Shown in pieces: positions 1 to 15,500 of a DNA stretch of 25,724 nucleotides (position 1 is the first letter of the stretch; each line of letters opens with the position of its first letter). This DNA comes from Ettlia oleoabundans (Eukaryota; Chlorophyta; Chlorophyceae; Chlamydomonadales), in NCBI GenBank assembly GCA_019693395.1, contig JAAMXP010000364.1:1-25724 (forward strand), read 5' to 3'. The notes under the pieces were generated by a model, which was given only the letters and a program-made list of their open reading frames with translations, did no database searches and was not told the origin of the DNA. A program made the translations under genes and the position numbers.

Positions 1-16
1 CACCCACCCCACCTAC

Positions 17-1271
17 CTGCGGCGTTCCCAGTTCAGATCATCCAGCGGCAGCCCCTGGGCAAAGTTGTGGCCAAACGAGGTGAGCGCCACAACGCGCGCC
101 GGGGCACCCTGAAGGCGGCAACAGGCGGGGGGAGCAGCAGGCGTGGTGCCTGATCAACTGCGCCTGGTCAACGGCTGGGGATGCCTAGCTGCCAGGAGTG
201 CCGTCGGAAATGCCGTGATATGGGGATACGCGGCCTAGGTGTCCCAATATCAAGGGGTTGCTGGGACCACAGGCGCCACACAAAGCGCGTACCTGAGCCT
301 TGATTTTCAACAGCAACAGCTGGGTGAGGTATTGATGGCCGACGTGGTTTGTGCCTGCAGCAGCACACAGTAAGCTGGCCAACAGACTGTGAGCATGCGC
401 TACAGGCTGACGCGAGCACCCGCACATGGGGGTGGAGCACCAGCAGCATACAGTGTTTTCCGGGAAAGCACACAATAACGACGCTACAGCCGCGAGGGCT
501 GCAAGCATCGCTCACCCCACTGTGCCTCAAAGCCCTGCTTGGTGCGCTGCAGCTTGGGCAGTCCCATGATGCCTGGAACCCAGGGAAAAAACAGGAAGAC
601 ACAAGGAAGCAGCTCAAGGGTTGGTCCAGGATGCCTGCATGTGAGTCATAGTGCCACACACCAGCAGCACCAGTGAAGCACTTTGAGCCACCTACCTGCG
701 TTCAGCACCAGAAAGTGGATGGCAGGCAGAGCCGTCACGGCAGGGTGCTGCACGAATGCTTCCACGCTCCTCAGATCGGCCAAATCCAACGGGGCAACCG
801 TGATGCGCCCTGGCGCCGGTCGCGACACTTCAGACATGCTACCGCCTTTGCCGCTGTGGGTGCCGGCCTCAGCAAGAGTGGAGGTAATCTCATCCGCCAC
901 CTTTTGGCCCGCATCCACGCTGCGGGAGCACAGCACAACATTGGCCCCTGCTCCTGCTAACACCCGCACCGTCTCAGCGCCCAAGCCTGCACAATCATCA
1001 ACACAAGTGGATCCTGGCAGAGTTGGTGCCAGCGCAGAAAATTGGCAACATTGAAGTCCCCCTGGGGAAGGCAGTGGCTTGACTCATGTTGTGAGCTAGC
1101 TGCATTTCCTACGAGCGGCGTGCTGCTGCGCAGCCGCACGCGGCTGCGCCCCACTGCCCCGCCCAAGTAGGGCTTACCTGAGTTCCCCCCGGTCACTACA
1201 GCATGTTTCCCTGTCAAATCTGCCACCCTCGCCACTTGCTCCGCAGTAGAATAAAAGCCCAGCGAACCCAT
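17..1271 (-). CDS. Short-chain dehydrogenase/reductase, N-terminal part (runs off left edge)
   Basis: Exons on the minus strand, in order of translation: 1271-1178, 986-696, 572-516, 354-293 and 108-17; the next donor (GTAGGT) follows at 16. Phases close throughout and give about 198 residues. The Rossmann cofactor loop TGGNSGLG lies at residues 27-34, NAG at 127-129, and family-like segments NHVGH and RVVALTSFGHNF follow. The latter contains the expected catalytic Ser/Thr (T178/S179). The catalytic YxxxK would lie beyond the window. The pattern (TGGNSGLG, NAGIM, TNHVGH, LDDLNWE) is that of retinol-dehydrogenase/WWOX-like classical SDRs, which use NAD(P)H to oxidise or reduce alcohol/carbonyl groups; the substrate cannot be told. 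The part between the cofactor-binding helix and the DLADLRS segment carries an inserted Gly/Ser-rich loop (near residues 70-90). The start is the ATG at 1271, which leaves about 20 residues before the cofactor strand. The gene is divergent from the acyl-CoA oxidase gene. Confidence 0.88.
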
Positions 1272-2084
1272 GGCAGAGCAGTAACGTTGGTGCAGTTCGA
1301 ACCAAGTGACCGCGTTGCCTTGGAAGCCGCGTGTTTGCCTTTCCGAGCCGGCTGGACCCTTCGAGACGCCAAGTTACGTAAGTATTGCCTCATTAGAGAG
1401 GGAGGTCGTACTGCGTGGTCGCACACTGTACTCACAGAAGGCAGAAGAGTCTTTAGCCTCAAGCAACTGTACAATAACAGCTTGATCAAGGTAGTGGTGC
1501 TGTTGGGGAGTGCCATTAAGTAGCCACATTGCTAGATGGCAGACGACCCTTGGGGTGTTCAGCGACATGTTGGCGGGCCGCTCAAGTTAATCCTTACCCA
1601 TTGTTGTAGAGGGTGGTGGGGTCAAGTTACTGTTGCCTGTGTGTGAAACACGTTTGCCGCAAGCACCGCCTTCCCGGTAAGGGAGTGCCGTCCCAGAGCT
1701 GGCCCGGAAACTATGTGAGCTCACGAGCCCCACCTTGCAGCTGAGTTGTCTCTGTGTCACTGTCCAGACCTGCCAGGAGCATAGGCAAAATTCTGCAATC
1801 ATTACGAGAGTGATGCTGGAAGCCCAAGTGCGGGTTGAGTAATGGCCGCCACGGTTTCCAGCCCTTTGTCAGGCCCAACAGCGAGTTACTTCGACACCTG
1901 TCTGTGAATGAATGTTTCCGTAGTGCAGGTCGGTGTACAGCCACGGTGAAAAGCCGTAGATGAAAAACTCAACGCTCACTTAGGCAGGGCACGCTTTGCC
2001 GCCATGTCAGCGCCAGGTTAGCAGCCAGTGGCGGATATTAACACCGTTTGACGGGTCGTTGGCACCTGCCGAAGACTTTACAAA
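1272..2084. promoter_or_regulatory. Divergent intergenic spacer between SDR and acyl-CoA oxidase genes
   Basis: This 813-base spacer separates two divergent start codons, so it must hold both 5' leaders and both promoters. I see no clear TATA box and no coding exon. Two short upstream ORFs precede the acyl-CoA oxidase ATG on the plus strand: 1960-1983 (7 codons plus stop) and 2003-2020 (MSAPG), the latter with a GCCGCC context before its ATG. A GTTCGAACC word near 1297 resembles a tRNA B box but has no arm around it. Confidence 0.5.
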
Positions 2085-7345
<5,261 letters not shown>

Positions 7346-7370
7346 AAAAGGGGATCATTTTATACGGTGA

Positions 7371-7568
7371 GACAAGCAGCAGCAGGCAGCCCGAGAGCAG
7401 CAGGCAGCCCGAGAGCAGGCCACCAAGGTGGCTGCAAAATCGCAGCAGTACCAGGGCGGATCAGCGATTGTCAAGGCAGCTTCATACGCCTTGAATTTTG
7501 GACCTATTTGGGCAGCTATATCTTCCGTACTTGTAGGTTCTTCCATAATTCGTAGCGACCACAATTGA
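7371..7568 (+). other. Unassigned coding-like patch without a start codon
   Basis: After a stop at 7368-7370 the plus frame is open for 65 codons. It reads as a Gln/Ala/Arg/Glu repeat, then YQGGSAIVKAASYALNFG, a hydrophobic span (PIWAAISSVLVGSSII) and a stop at 7566-7568. There is no ATG and no strong acceptor. The opposite strand is also open: an ATG at 7624 gives 89 codons ending at 7355, containing SQLWSLRIMEEPTSTEDIAA. The 3' half is visibly richer in A/T than the flanking genes. It could be a gene remnant, a small unannotated gene on either strand, or chance openness. I do not assign a function. Confidence 0.25.
7378..7413. repeat. 18-bp direct repeat, two exact copies
   Basis: AGCAGCAGGCAGCCCGAG occurs at 7378-7395 and exactly again at 7396-7413, followed by a partial third unit (AGCAGG). 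It encodes a QQAARE repeat in the plus frame of the coding-like patch. Confidence 0.9.
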
Positions 7569-7659
7569 CTCTCAAGTTTTGTTAGCGACGCAGCCGCCTG
7601 GTTTTTAGAGAGAGCAGTGTGCATTTGTAGCAGCTGCTGCCGGGGCACTGCCTCCCCAA

Positions 7660-7664
7660 TGTAA
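7660..7664 (+). terminator. TGTAA poly(A) signal, acyl-CoA oxidase gene
   Basis: TGTAA, the usual green-algal polyadenylation signal, lies 315 bases after the stop codon. A second copy is at 7682-7686. Confidence 0.5.
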
Positions 7665-7856
7665 GACTAGCGTATCAGGATTGTAACAGGTATTGATGCT
7701 GGCCAATCAGTTCACAGGCGCGCGTGCCCTGTTGGGTGACTGGCCGGCTGGCGGTGACGTGGCTCACCACCGGCGCAGAGCTTAGTGCTTGGCCGCAGCT
7801 GATCGAACTGCCAAACCTTGAACGCGCAAGTGCGTGTCCTTTAGCGAGGGCAAAAC

Positions 7857-10800
7857 ATGGACAAACTCAAGGCGCTAGTGGCCTCCAAGCGCAAGGCTGC
7901 GGAAGAGGAGTTCAATGGGAAGAAGTTTCTGAAGCGGTCGGAATTGGAGGAGCTGCGGGTGGCAAAGCTGCGCGAGGAGGAGCGGCTGGAGCGGGAGGCC
8001 AAGGTGGGCGCGCTAGAGAGCTTAAGGGGCTTTCACGGAAACGGAAAAGCAGCGCAGCGAAATCGATACCACCATATTACAGTATACTGACCGCCCGATG
8101 CTGCTGAAGGCCTCCTGCCGCCGCCGCCAGCACGGGACCTGGAAGCGCCAGTTCTGTCTGGAGGCGCTGGCTGCAGTGTGCACCTTGTAACATGTTATGC
8201 ATGCAACTTTCCGTACTCCCATCCATTGCAGGAGGCTAAGCGCCGGCAGGCAGGCCACGACTCTGACGGTTCACGCCCAGCCAGCCGCGCTGGAGAGGTG
8301 ACGCGCCCAGACTCTCGGGCGGGTGGAGCCGCTACGGGTCGCCCTGCCCCGCCGCCGCAAATCCTAAGCAAGGAGGAGGTTGTGCGGAGGCTGCGCGTCC
8401 TCAAGGAACCTATTACACTGTTTGGAGAAACAGATGAGCAGCGGCAGGAGCGCTTGTTGGTGGCGGAGCAGAATGTGCAGGTGAGTGACATCTCAGCAGG
8501 TGCTCCCTCTGCTGTTAACAGGTTGGGCGAGTGTCCACGTGCCCCTGCCTGCCCAACCCGACTGCCTATGTAATTTACTATGGTCCATGTACCCCAAGCT
8601 CAATCCTATCCTATTCTCAACATACATACCACCACGGCGACACCTAGGCAGCCCTCCAACCATCTTCCTTGCCACCTGGCGGCTTTGCAGGTTGAAGATG
8701 AGGCCAAGGGCGGCGGCGAGTTTGAGAACTTGCACGCCAAGTTCAAGCGTGAGGCGCAGCAGGCCAAGCTGCTCAAGGCTGCGGGTGGTGGAAAGGACAA
8801 GGGCAAGGAAAAGGGAAAAGCCGCGGCAGGGGGAGAGAAGGACAAAGAAGGCGGGGACAAGCAGCAAGCAGCCGCGGGCGGCGGCGGTGGGGATCCCCAG
8901 CAGCAAGGCGATGGGGAGCAGGCGGCGATAGTGGAGGTTGATCCTGAGCAGCAGGTGCGGGACTGAAGGTGGTAGTGCTGATAACTGCTGGCTTCTGGTG
9001 CTTGAACATATGCTCCAACCTGCCATGTCTGTGTGCAAGTGTTGCAGGCAAGCGGTTCAATAGCAACGAGGCATGGTGCAAGGCTGTCGTTTGCTTATCA
9101 TCACGCCAACTACCGTTGATGCAAGGCACCCATACCCCTGCATCCCACCCCCACACACATACGAAAATCACTCCTCCCCACCCACGCCCACCACTCTTGT
9201 GTTTGTACGTCCCTTTTTTATTGATACAGCGCCTGATGGAGTCGTTCAAAGCGGCCGCGGAGGCTGTGAAGGAGAAGTCGATGCCGGTGGAGGACCGTGT
9301 GGCGAAGTGGCTGCGCAAGTGGATGGCGGACTGGGAGGAGGACCTGGAGGCGCGTCCGGAGGACATAAAGACAACCGCGGCAGGTGGGCCTCCTGTCCCT
9401 TGTATGTTCATGTCAGCTGGAAGAGGTCAACACATGGCAGCACTTGCGCCTCTTGATTGAAAACTAAGGCAACCCTGCACGCTTGTGCGGTTGGCTTGTT
9501 CCTGTGTTGTTGACTATCATTAGGGGCAGCAGAGGGTGGTACGCATTGGTGGGTGTATGGGCGAATGGGCAATCGCCCGCTCGCATCAAAGTGAGCGGCT
9601 TGGGAAAGGGGCACAGCAACCCAGAAAAGCTGTTCGCCAGCCTGAGAGGAAGCCTGTCTGATGACATGCCATCGCCCTCTGGATCCAGTGGGCAGCAACT
9701 TGCCTGAAGTAGTCATTTATTGCTGTTCGCGTGCATACACATGCATTGTGTTGCAGGGTACCAGGCGGACATGCGTTTCAAGGAGACTGTCCAGTACCTC
9801 AAGCCGCTCTTCTCCCGACTCAAGAACCGAACACTGGGTGAGCATCACCTGCCGAGCACCCCTGCCTCCCGCACCTTTGCCTTTGGCTTCTTTGGATACT
9901 TGTTTGCCAACTGGAAGGCATTAGTCAAAGGAACCTGCACGTTTATCTATGAAGCGATCGCATTTCAGGTGGTGCAGCTGTTACCTGACTACAACCATGA
10001 CTCATCCACTTGTTTGAGCTATGTAACTGCTGCCTCCCTACTGCTGCCGCAGACCCCAGCCTTCTTGCGGGTCTGGTGATGATAGTGGAGCACTGCAAGG
10101 AGAGGAACTATCTGGCGGCATACGAGGTGGGTGTAGGGGCCGGTGCTGTGTGGGGGTGTGGTGGGTGTGGGTGTTTCGCTTTTAAACGGTTGCAGGGGTG
10201 GGTGGGTGTGGGTGTGAGGTATCCTGTGCGTCTTAAGTTGCGTGATTGGTACGGCATCCTAGCCTGGTGGCTGAGCAGGGAAGTGTGAGGGGGTGAGTCC
10301 GGTTATGTTGCCTGCCTGCCTGCCTGCCCCCCAACCTGCACATCACCGCCCCATGCTGCAGATCTACATGGGGGTGTCCATTGGTAACGCTGCATGGCCC
10401 ATTGGTGTGACACAAGTCGGCCTGCACGAGCGCTCGGCTCGCGAGAAAATTAGGCTGGGCTACTCGTCAGCAGTGGTGCGTGGTTGCAGGGGTTGAGGGC
10501 TGCCTGACTGGATGTTGGCCGCCAATGCCCACTTCTGTCTGTGCCTGTCGCACTGGATGTCGCATGTGTGCCGGTCCCATGATTTTGTCTTCCTTACCTT
10601 GAGTGTGTATTTTTGCATCGTTTCGCCCTTGCAGGCCCACATTATGAATGATGAGGCAACTCGCAAGTTCATTCAGGTGTGGTACGCTGTGTTCTGCAAG
10701 GCGTGTGGGTTGCTCAATGAGTCAGACAGCGCTGTGTCGCCTTCAAGTCACTGGCACAGCAACTGAAGTGGTGAAAGCCACTACTCAATCCCTGCCTCCA

Positions 10801-11686
10801 TCTGCCTCCCCTTTGCAATGCAGGCATTGAAGCGCGTGATGACCTTCTGCCAGCGGCGATATCCCACAGACCCCTCGCGCTGCGTGGACTTTGACGGGTT
10901 CTCAAACGCGGGGCGTGGCGCGGTTGGTGGCGGCGGCGACAAGGCGGTGAGTGCGGTAGTGAGGTTGAGGTTGGGATGTGAGAGATGATCTAGGGGAGAC
11001 GGAGAAGGGTGCGAGAGTGGCCGAAAGTTAGCATCAGCTGTTGTGCGGAAAGGGGCGCAACGATCCTTGTGCATCATGGGAACCTTGTAGATGAAAGGCC
11101 GCAAATTGCTGTGTTTAGGCGGTTTGCCCTGCAGTATCCACATTGTCTATGTTGAGCAACTGCTCCTTGTCTGCCCTCCAGCAATACCATCAGAACATGC
11201 GACCCTTCATCGTTTTGTCGCTATCCATTCAACACCAGGACATCACCTCTATTGCCTGCCTGCCTGCCGCCCTGTTCAGGCTCTGCTAGAGGCTGCGGCC
11301 AAGGGCGAGACGCTGGCACCTGCACCTGCACCCGCAAGGGTAGACCCAACCTCAGGAGCAGTCAAGATTCCTCAGGTGGGATGGAGCCTTCATGGCTGCC
11401 TTGCTAGCTGGAGCTGGACTGAGAGCTGGGCTGCATCACTGGCAAAACTGCCCGCACTCTCCCAGCTTAACTTCACTTTGTGAGATGCATAGTCACATGC
11501 TTGCTGCGAGTATGCTTCCACCTGCCCTATGCCCTGTTGCGCCCGCAGAAGTGGGACGCCATCATCCGCAAGGCGATCATTGAGGTTGAGCAGTCAGACA
11601 GACTGGAGGCTAAGGCGGAGCGGGATGAGCAGCAGCGGCAGGAACAGGAGGCAGCAGCGGGCGGCGGCAGCCGTGGGGCTGGCTGA
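7857..11686 (+). CDS. PRP18: Pre-mRNA-splicing factor 18 (PRP18), 11 exons, 493 aa
   Basis: Exons: 7857-8003, 8232-8480, 8691-8954, 9230-9383, 9757-9837, 10053-10126, 10362-10475, 10635-10676, 10824-10946, 11280-11375, 11549-11686. All phases close. PRP18 acts in the second catalytic step of splicing in the spliceosome, with SLU7 and U5. Residues 1-49 are a charged helix ([14 protein letters not shown]...). An SFM/PRP4-like segment, [20 protein letters not shown], lies at about 94-113. A Lys/Gly/Gln-rich low-complexity insert covers about 163-220. The Prp18 domain runs from about 221 to 405 and includes [28 protein letters not shown], the conserved loop [20 protein letters not shown] (about 330-349), [14 protein letters not shown] and [19 protein letters not shown] Gln/Ala-rich tail of about 90 residues follows. 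It is longer than human (342 aa, from memory) because of the insert and tail. Several donors are weak (GTGCGG, GTGCGT, GTGTGG). Confidence 0.96.
10309..10328 (+). repeat. (TGCC)5 in PRP18 intron 6
   Basis: Five tandem TGCC units form a pyrimidine-rich stretch about 30 bases upstream of the acceptor at 10361. Similar TGCC runs occur before the acceptors at 11279 and 16543. Confidence 0.8.
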
Positions 11687-12523
11687 AGATGCCCTGCAAG
11701 CACCGTCAGCGATGTGGCTCGCGCACCTAAGCCTTGATCCATGCGCTCGCTTCCCAGCATAGCAAGCACTGCTGCTTGAAAACCTCTATGTTTGCTCTGT
11801 AGCAGTTGGTTTGTAAATTGCTGGCAGGTGCAACTGAGTGCAAAAACCGTGCAAGGTGTGCTTTATTGCAACCAAAGGAGGGTAAGTGCGGCAATAGCCA
11901 ACGGGGACGGAGTGAGCAGTTCGAGGGCCCAGCGGCAGCTGAGAAGATACAACAGAGCAGCGGGTCCGTTGAACGTGCTGCTGGCTGCCCTGCCAACAAT
12001 GCCAAAAATACGATGGTCCCATTGCGTGGCTTCCTCACCTGCGCGGCGGCTGAAGAAAGTGGCGGGATGGGATGGCATTTGCCTGTGTTGTTCTGGCCGC
12101 CGATTTGATCTCCGTATCGCACAAAGCGTGCATCGCTTTCGAACTGCGCTTGTGCGCTTGGCGCATGCTCGATCACCGCCTGTGAGGCGCCGGTATACCG
12201 AGCGTTCGGCTGCTGGCTCGTTTTGGCATACCTTACGATAGCTTGTAGGACATTACATTGCATCTGCGACGCCTCCCTGTGCGGCCTAAAGGTGAGCTTG
12301 CCTGCCTGCGCCCCAGTGACGCCTGCACGCACCTGCAACCTTCCGATCAAACAGGAAAAGCTGTGCATTGCATCGCAGCACCGTGGCTTGGCTCGCCTGC
12401 CTGCCGCACCAGGCCGCCACCCGCCATACCACGCCGCTGTATACTGTGCGCAGGTGCTTGAAGGGCCCCCGCAACGCAGCAGGAACAACAGCAGATCAGG
12501 TGCAGAGATCACGTGCAGCAGCC
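11687..12523. other. Spacer between PRP18 and eIF2B-beta: 3' UTR, leader, possible 5' UTR intron
   Basis: TGTAA at 11812-11816 marks the probable end of the PRP18 transcript. Further right, AAAG|GTGAGC at 12291 and TGTGCGCAG at 12443-12451 form a well-shaped donor/acceptor pair that could be an intron in the 5' leader of eIF2B-beta. No upstream ATG in a compatible frame was found, so it would be untranslated. Open frames on both strands here look like chance openness in GC-rich DNA. Confidence 0.45.
11812..11816 (+). terminator. TGTAA poly(A) signal, PRP18 gene
   Basis: TGTAA (in GTTTGTAAATTG) lies 126 bases after the PRP18 stop, at a typical distance for green algae. Confidence 0.55.
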
Positions 12524-15500
12524 ATGTCGGGGCAGCCATCTTTCAACGATCGGGTGGAGTTGTTCTGCACGCGCCTGGTTGACCGCCGCATAGACAGCAG
12601 CCTGGCCGCAGCCAAGGGAACTGCCGAGCTGCTGCGCCAGCTGGTCACCTCCTCACGCCTCAACACACCGGAGTTGCTGCTGGCGGAGGTGAAGAGGGTG
12701 GGACTCAGGATACAGGCTGCCAAGCCCATAGGTAGGTTTCTTCGGCGCTGGCGGTGTGGTGGCCAAGTGTTGCCATTTGATGCCCACTAAGCAGTGCACT
12801 GCAGCCGTTCAGAACTTTGCACCTCCCCGTCCTGGCATAATCAACTAGTACACATAACCAATATAATTTGGTTGGCAGCGTACTGCCATGACATTCCTAG
12901 GGTTGTTGGCCAGGCCTGTGGGTACCGCTGTTGCGTATTGTAGCTTGCAAAAACCAGCTTCCACCATGCTGCTGCCCCTGCCTCTGCGTTTGCCATGTTG
13001 TGCAGAGCTGGTGATAGGCAACATTGTGCGGCGTGTGCTGCACATCATTCGTGAGGAGCAGGAGGCGGAGCAGGAGGAGCAGGATGATGACTTGGCAGCA
13101 TCAGCATCCGGTGGGTAGGGGCGTCGGCTTGTGGTGTTTGCAGTTGGTATATGGGGTGGGATGGGTTATTAGGCAGGTGGGTAATCTGGCCTGGTAGGTT
13201 TGTGTGAAATGTTTTATGTACTGTGAGTTGGGTAGGTGGANNNNNNNNNNNNNNNNNNNNNNGGCGGGGTAGGCAGTTAGATTGGCCGGCCTGACAGGTT
13301 TTTGTTATATATGTTGTTGTTCTTGTTATACAGGTTGTTGTTAGGGTGACAATCGGGACTGGACTGGGCTGCATGCAATCACTCCTAAGCCCAAGCATGC
13401 ACAGCGTATTGACAGGTTCTTGTTGCCTGGTGCCCACCACGATGTTGCAGGTGACCTGCCCGCAGGAGGGTCGGGATCCGTGGGCGGGCTGTCCAAAGCA
13501 TTCCGCAACCCCTTTGCCATGCCCTCCTCCCGCACCCTCTCCTTGCACAACTTGTTGGATCAAGGGGCGTTGGATGAAGCAGCAGCAGCGGCTATGGCCG
13601 GAGCCGCAGCAGCGCCGATAGCCTCCCCGCCGCCACCTGCGCCGCCGCAGAGCAGTGGGGGTGGCGGCAGCGGGCGGCGCAGCTCGCTTGATGAGAAGGA
13701 GCGCAAGGGCGGCAAGGCAGCGCAGTGGGACCGCAAGCAGGAGGTGGGTGCTAGCCGCTTGCAGCGGCTGGGGCTAGTGGTGGGGCACGGGAAGAGAGCT
13801 GAGGCGGGGCAACAGGGCTGGGCAGAGAGGACACCTTGTCGCTTCCTTGCCTTGCACTTGCAATTCTGCCGGGTATTTCAAACTTGCGCATGTCGCCTCA
13901 CAACAGCGCTTTATGCCTTATCTCATCTCGTCCCCTCTTGGCAGTGCGTGCCAATGTTTGTTCTGTTCCTGTACCCCTGCAGGTGATAGACGGTGTGAAC
14001 GACCTGATCCAAGAGCTAAAGGACATCAATGAGCACATAGCGGCGCAGGTGAATACGCATGCATGCACATGTTAGATAAATGTGCTCCAAGCCTTGGCAT
14101 CCAACCTTGTACGTCTTCACCGGTTCCAGTAGAGTGCGTTGTGCCTGCGCAGCACTAACGCTTACATGCGTGAGTCTCTGCCGCAGTATGCATCATGACA
14201 CATACTGCTGCCTCTCCTGTGCACTGTACTCCCACACTTCCATGGCACCAACACAACCCCTCCCAGTTCCAGATGAAACATTTGCCGGTTGAGTACCTAG
14301 CACCGACCCACCCTTTCTCTCATCCGCCCTTCAGCCGGCTGTGCCACATCCCCCCACCCGAACCCCACCCCCGTCTTACCTGCCACCCATTGCTCACCAC
14401 ACACACCCCACCCGCCTGCCCACAGGCCGTTGAGCACATCCACGCCAACGAGGTCATACTGGTGCTGGGATACTCCCGCACGGTGCTCAGCTTTTTGAAG
14501 AAAGCAGCGGAGAAGCGGAACTTCGAGGTGGGGCATTTGCCAGCATTCAATCTCCAGCTCCCTGCCTGCCTACCTGTATAGCATGACAAACACCTGCACG
14601 GTTCAAGTGCAGGTTGTTGTGGCTGAGGCGGCCCCCACCTACCAAGGTCGGGCCATGGCCTCAGAGCTGGCGGCGCTGGGCGTACACGCAACGCTGATCG
14701 CAGACGCCGCGGTGTTTGCCATGATGGCGCGCGTCAACAAGGTGCCACACCGCACGCATGCTCTCGTCTGTTCTCGCTAGTTGGGTGTGCTTGCATTAGC
14801 CGCCTCAAGCTTCCTATCCATACCCGCTGTGCTGCGCCTCCTGCCAGGTGCTGGCCACGGCACAGGCACTGCTAGCCAACGGCGGCATCATGGCGCCCGC
14901 TGGCACCCACAACGCCGCCATGGCCGCAAAACGCCAGTCGGTGCCGTTTGTGGTGCTGTGCGGGATTTACAAGCTGTCGACCCTCTTCCCACACAACCCA
15001 GGCGAGTCAGAACTGACAAAGACGGTGGATCTGCTTGGTGCAGTGAGGGATGAAGGCGGAGTGGGGCTGATTGTAGTTTGGGTGTCGGCGACTTATGCCC
15101 CCCACCCCCCCACACACCCACACACACCACACACACCACACACGCGCACGCGCACGCACAGGAGTCACCAGCTTCCCGCACAGATACGCCCACACCGTAA
15201 GCCCCCCACCCCACGCCCACCCCTATCCTCCTGCAGCGGTCAACTTCAACGATCTGCGTGACCCCGCCGACATACTGCCCTACAACCACCCCGCTGTACA
15301 CCTGCCCCGCAAGATGCGCACACGCATGTTCCATAAAATGGTGCGGGGGCTGAGGCTGTGCACCAGCCTGGAGAGGGTGCTCTGCGCTCACCAGCCCAGC
15401 ATGTGGTGCATATTGCCTCCTCTTTTTCTTGCTTCTGGACTTAAAGTAACAAGTGGGATTACTAGTCCTGTGTCTTCTTCTGTACCTTTTCACAGAGGGA

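Larger units (their letters stand above)
7346..7856. other. Spacer between acyl-CoA oxidase and PRP18: 3' UTR, poly(A) signals, coding-like patch
   Basis: The spacer holds the 3' UTR of the acyl-CoA oxidase gene, with TGTAA at 7660-7664 and again at 7682-7686, and then the PRP18 promoter/leader. A short plus-strand ORF, MLANQFTGARALLGDW..., starts at 7697 and may be an upstream ORF of PRP18. The AT-richer patch at about 7371-7624 is listed separately. Confidence 0.6.

Noticed and set aside
1290..1310. tRNA-like B box (GTTCGAACC)
   Set aside because: The flanking bases do not pair as a T arm, and no acceptor or anticodon arm can be drawn around it.
9838..10052. Open frame continuing from PRP18 exon 5 ([13 protein letters not shown]...)
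   Set aside because: A GTGAGC donor follows RTL and splicing to 10053 restores the conserved Prp18 sequence; the open part is intron.
11727..12539. Minus-strand open frame of 270 codons in the PRP18/eIF2B-beta spacer
   Set aside because: It overlaps the eIF2B-beta start and the PRP18 3' UTR, has no recognisable motif, and other frames on both strands are also open there, as expected in GC-rich DNA.
12845..13563. Minus-strand frame across the N gap
   Set aside because: It reads through the gap with unknown residues and lies mostly in eIF2B-beta intron 2; it is Thr/Pro low complexity with no motif.
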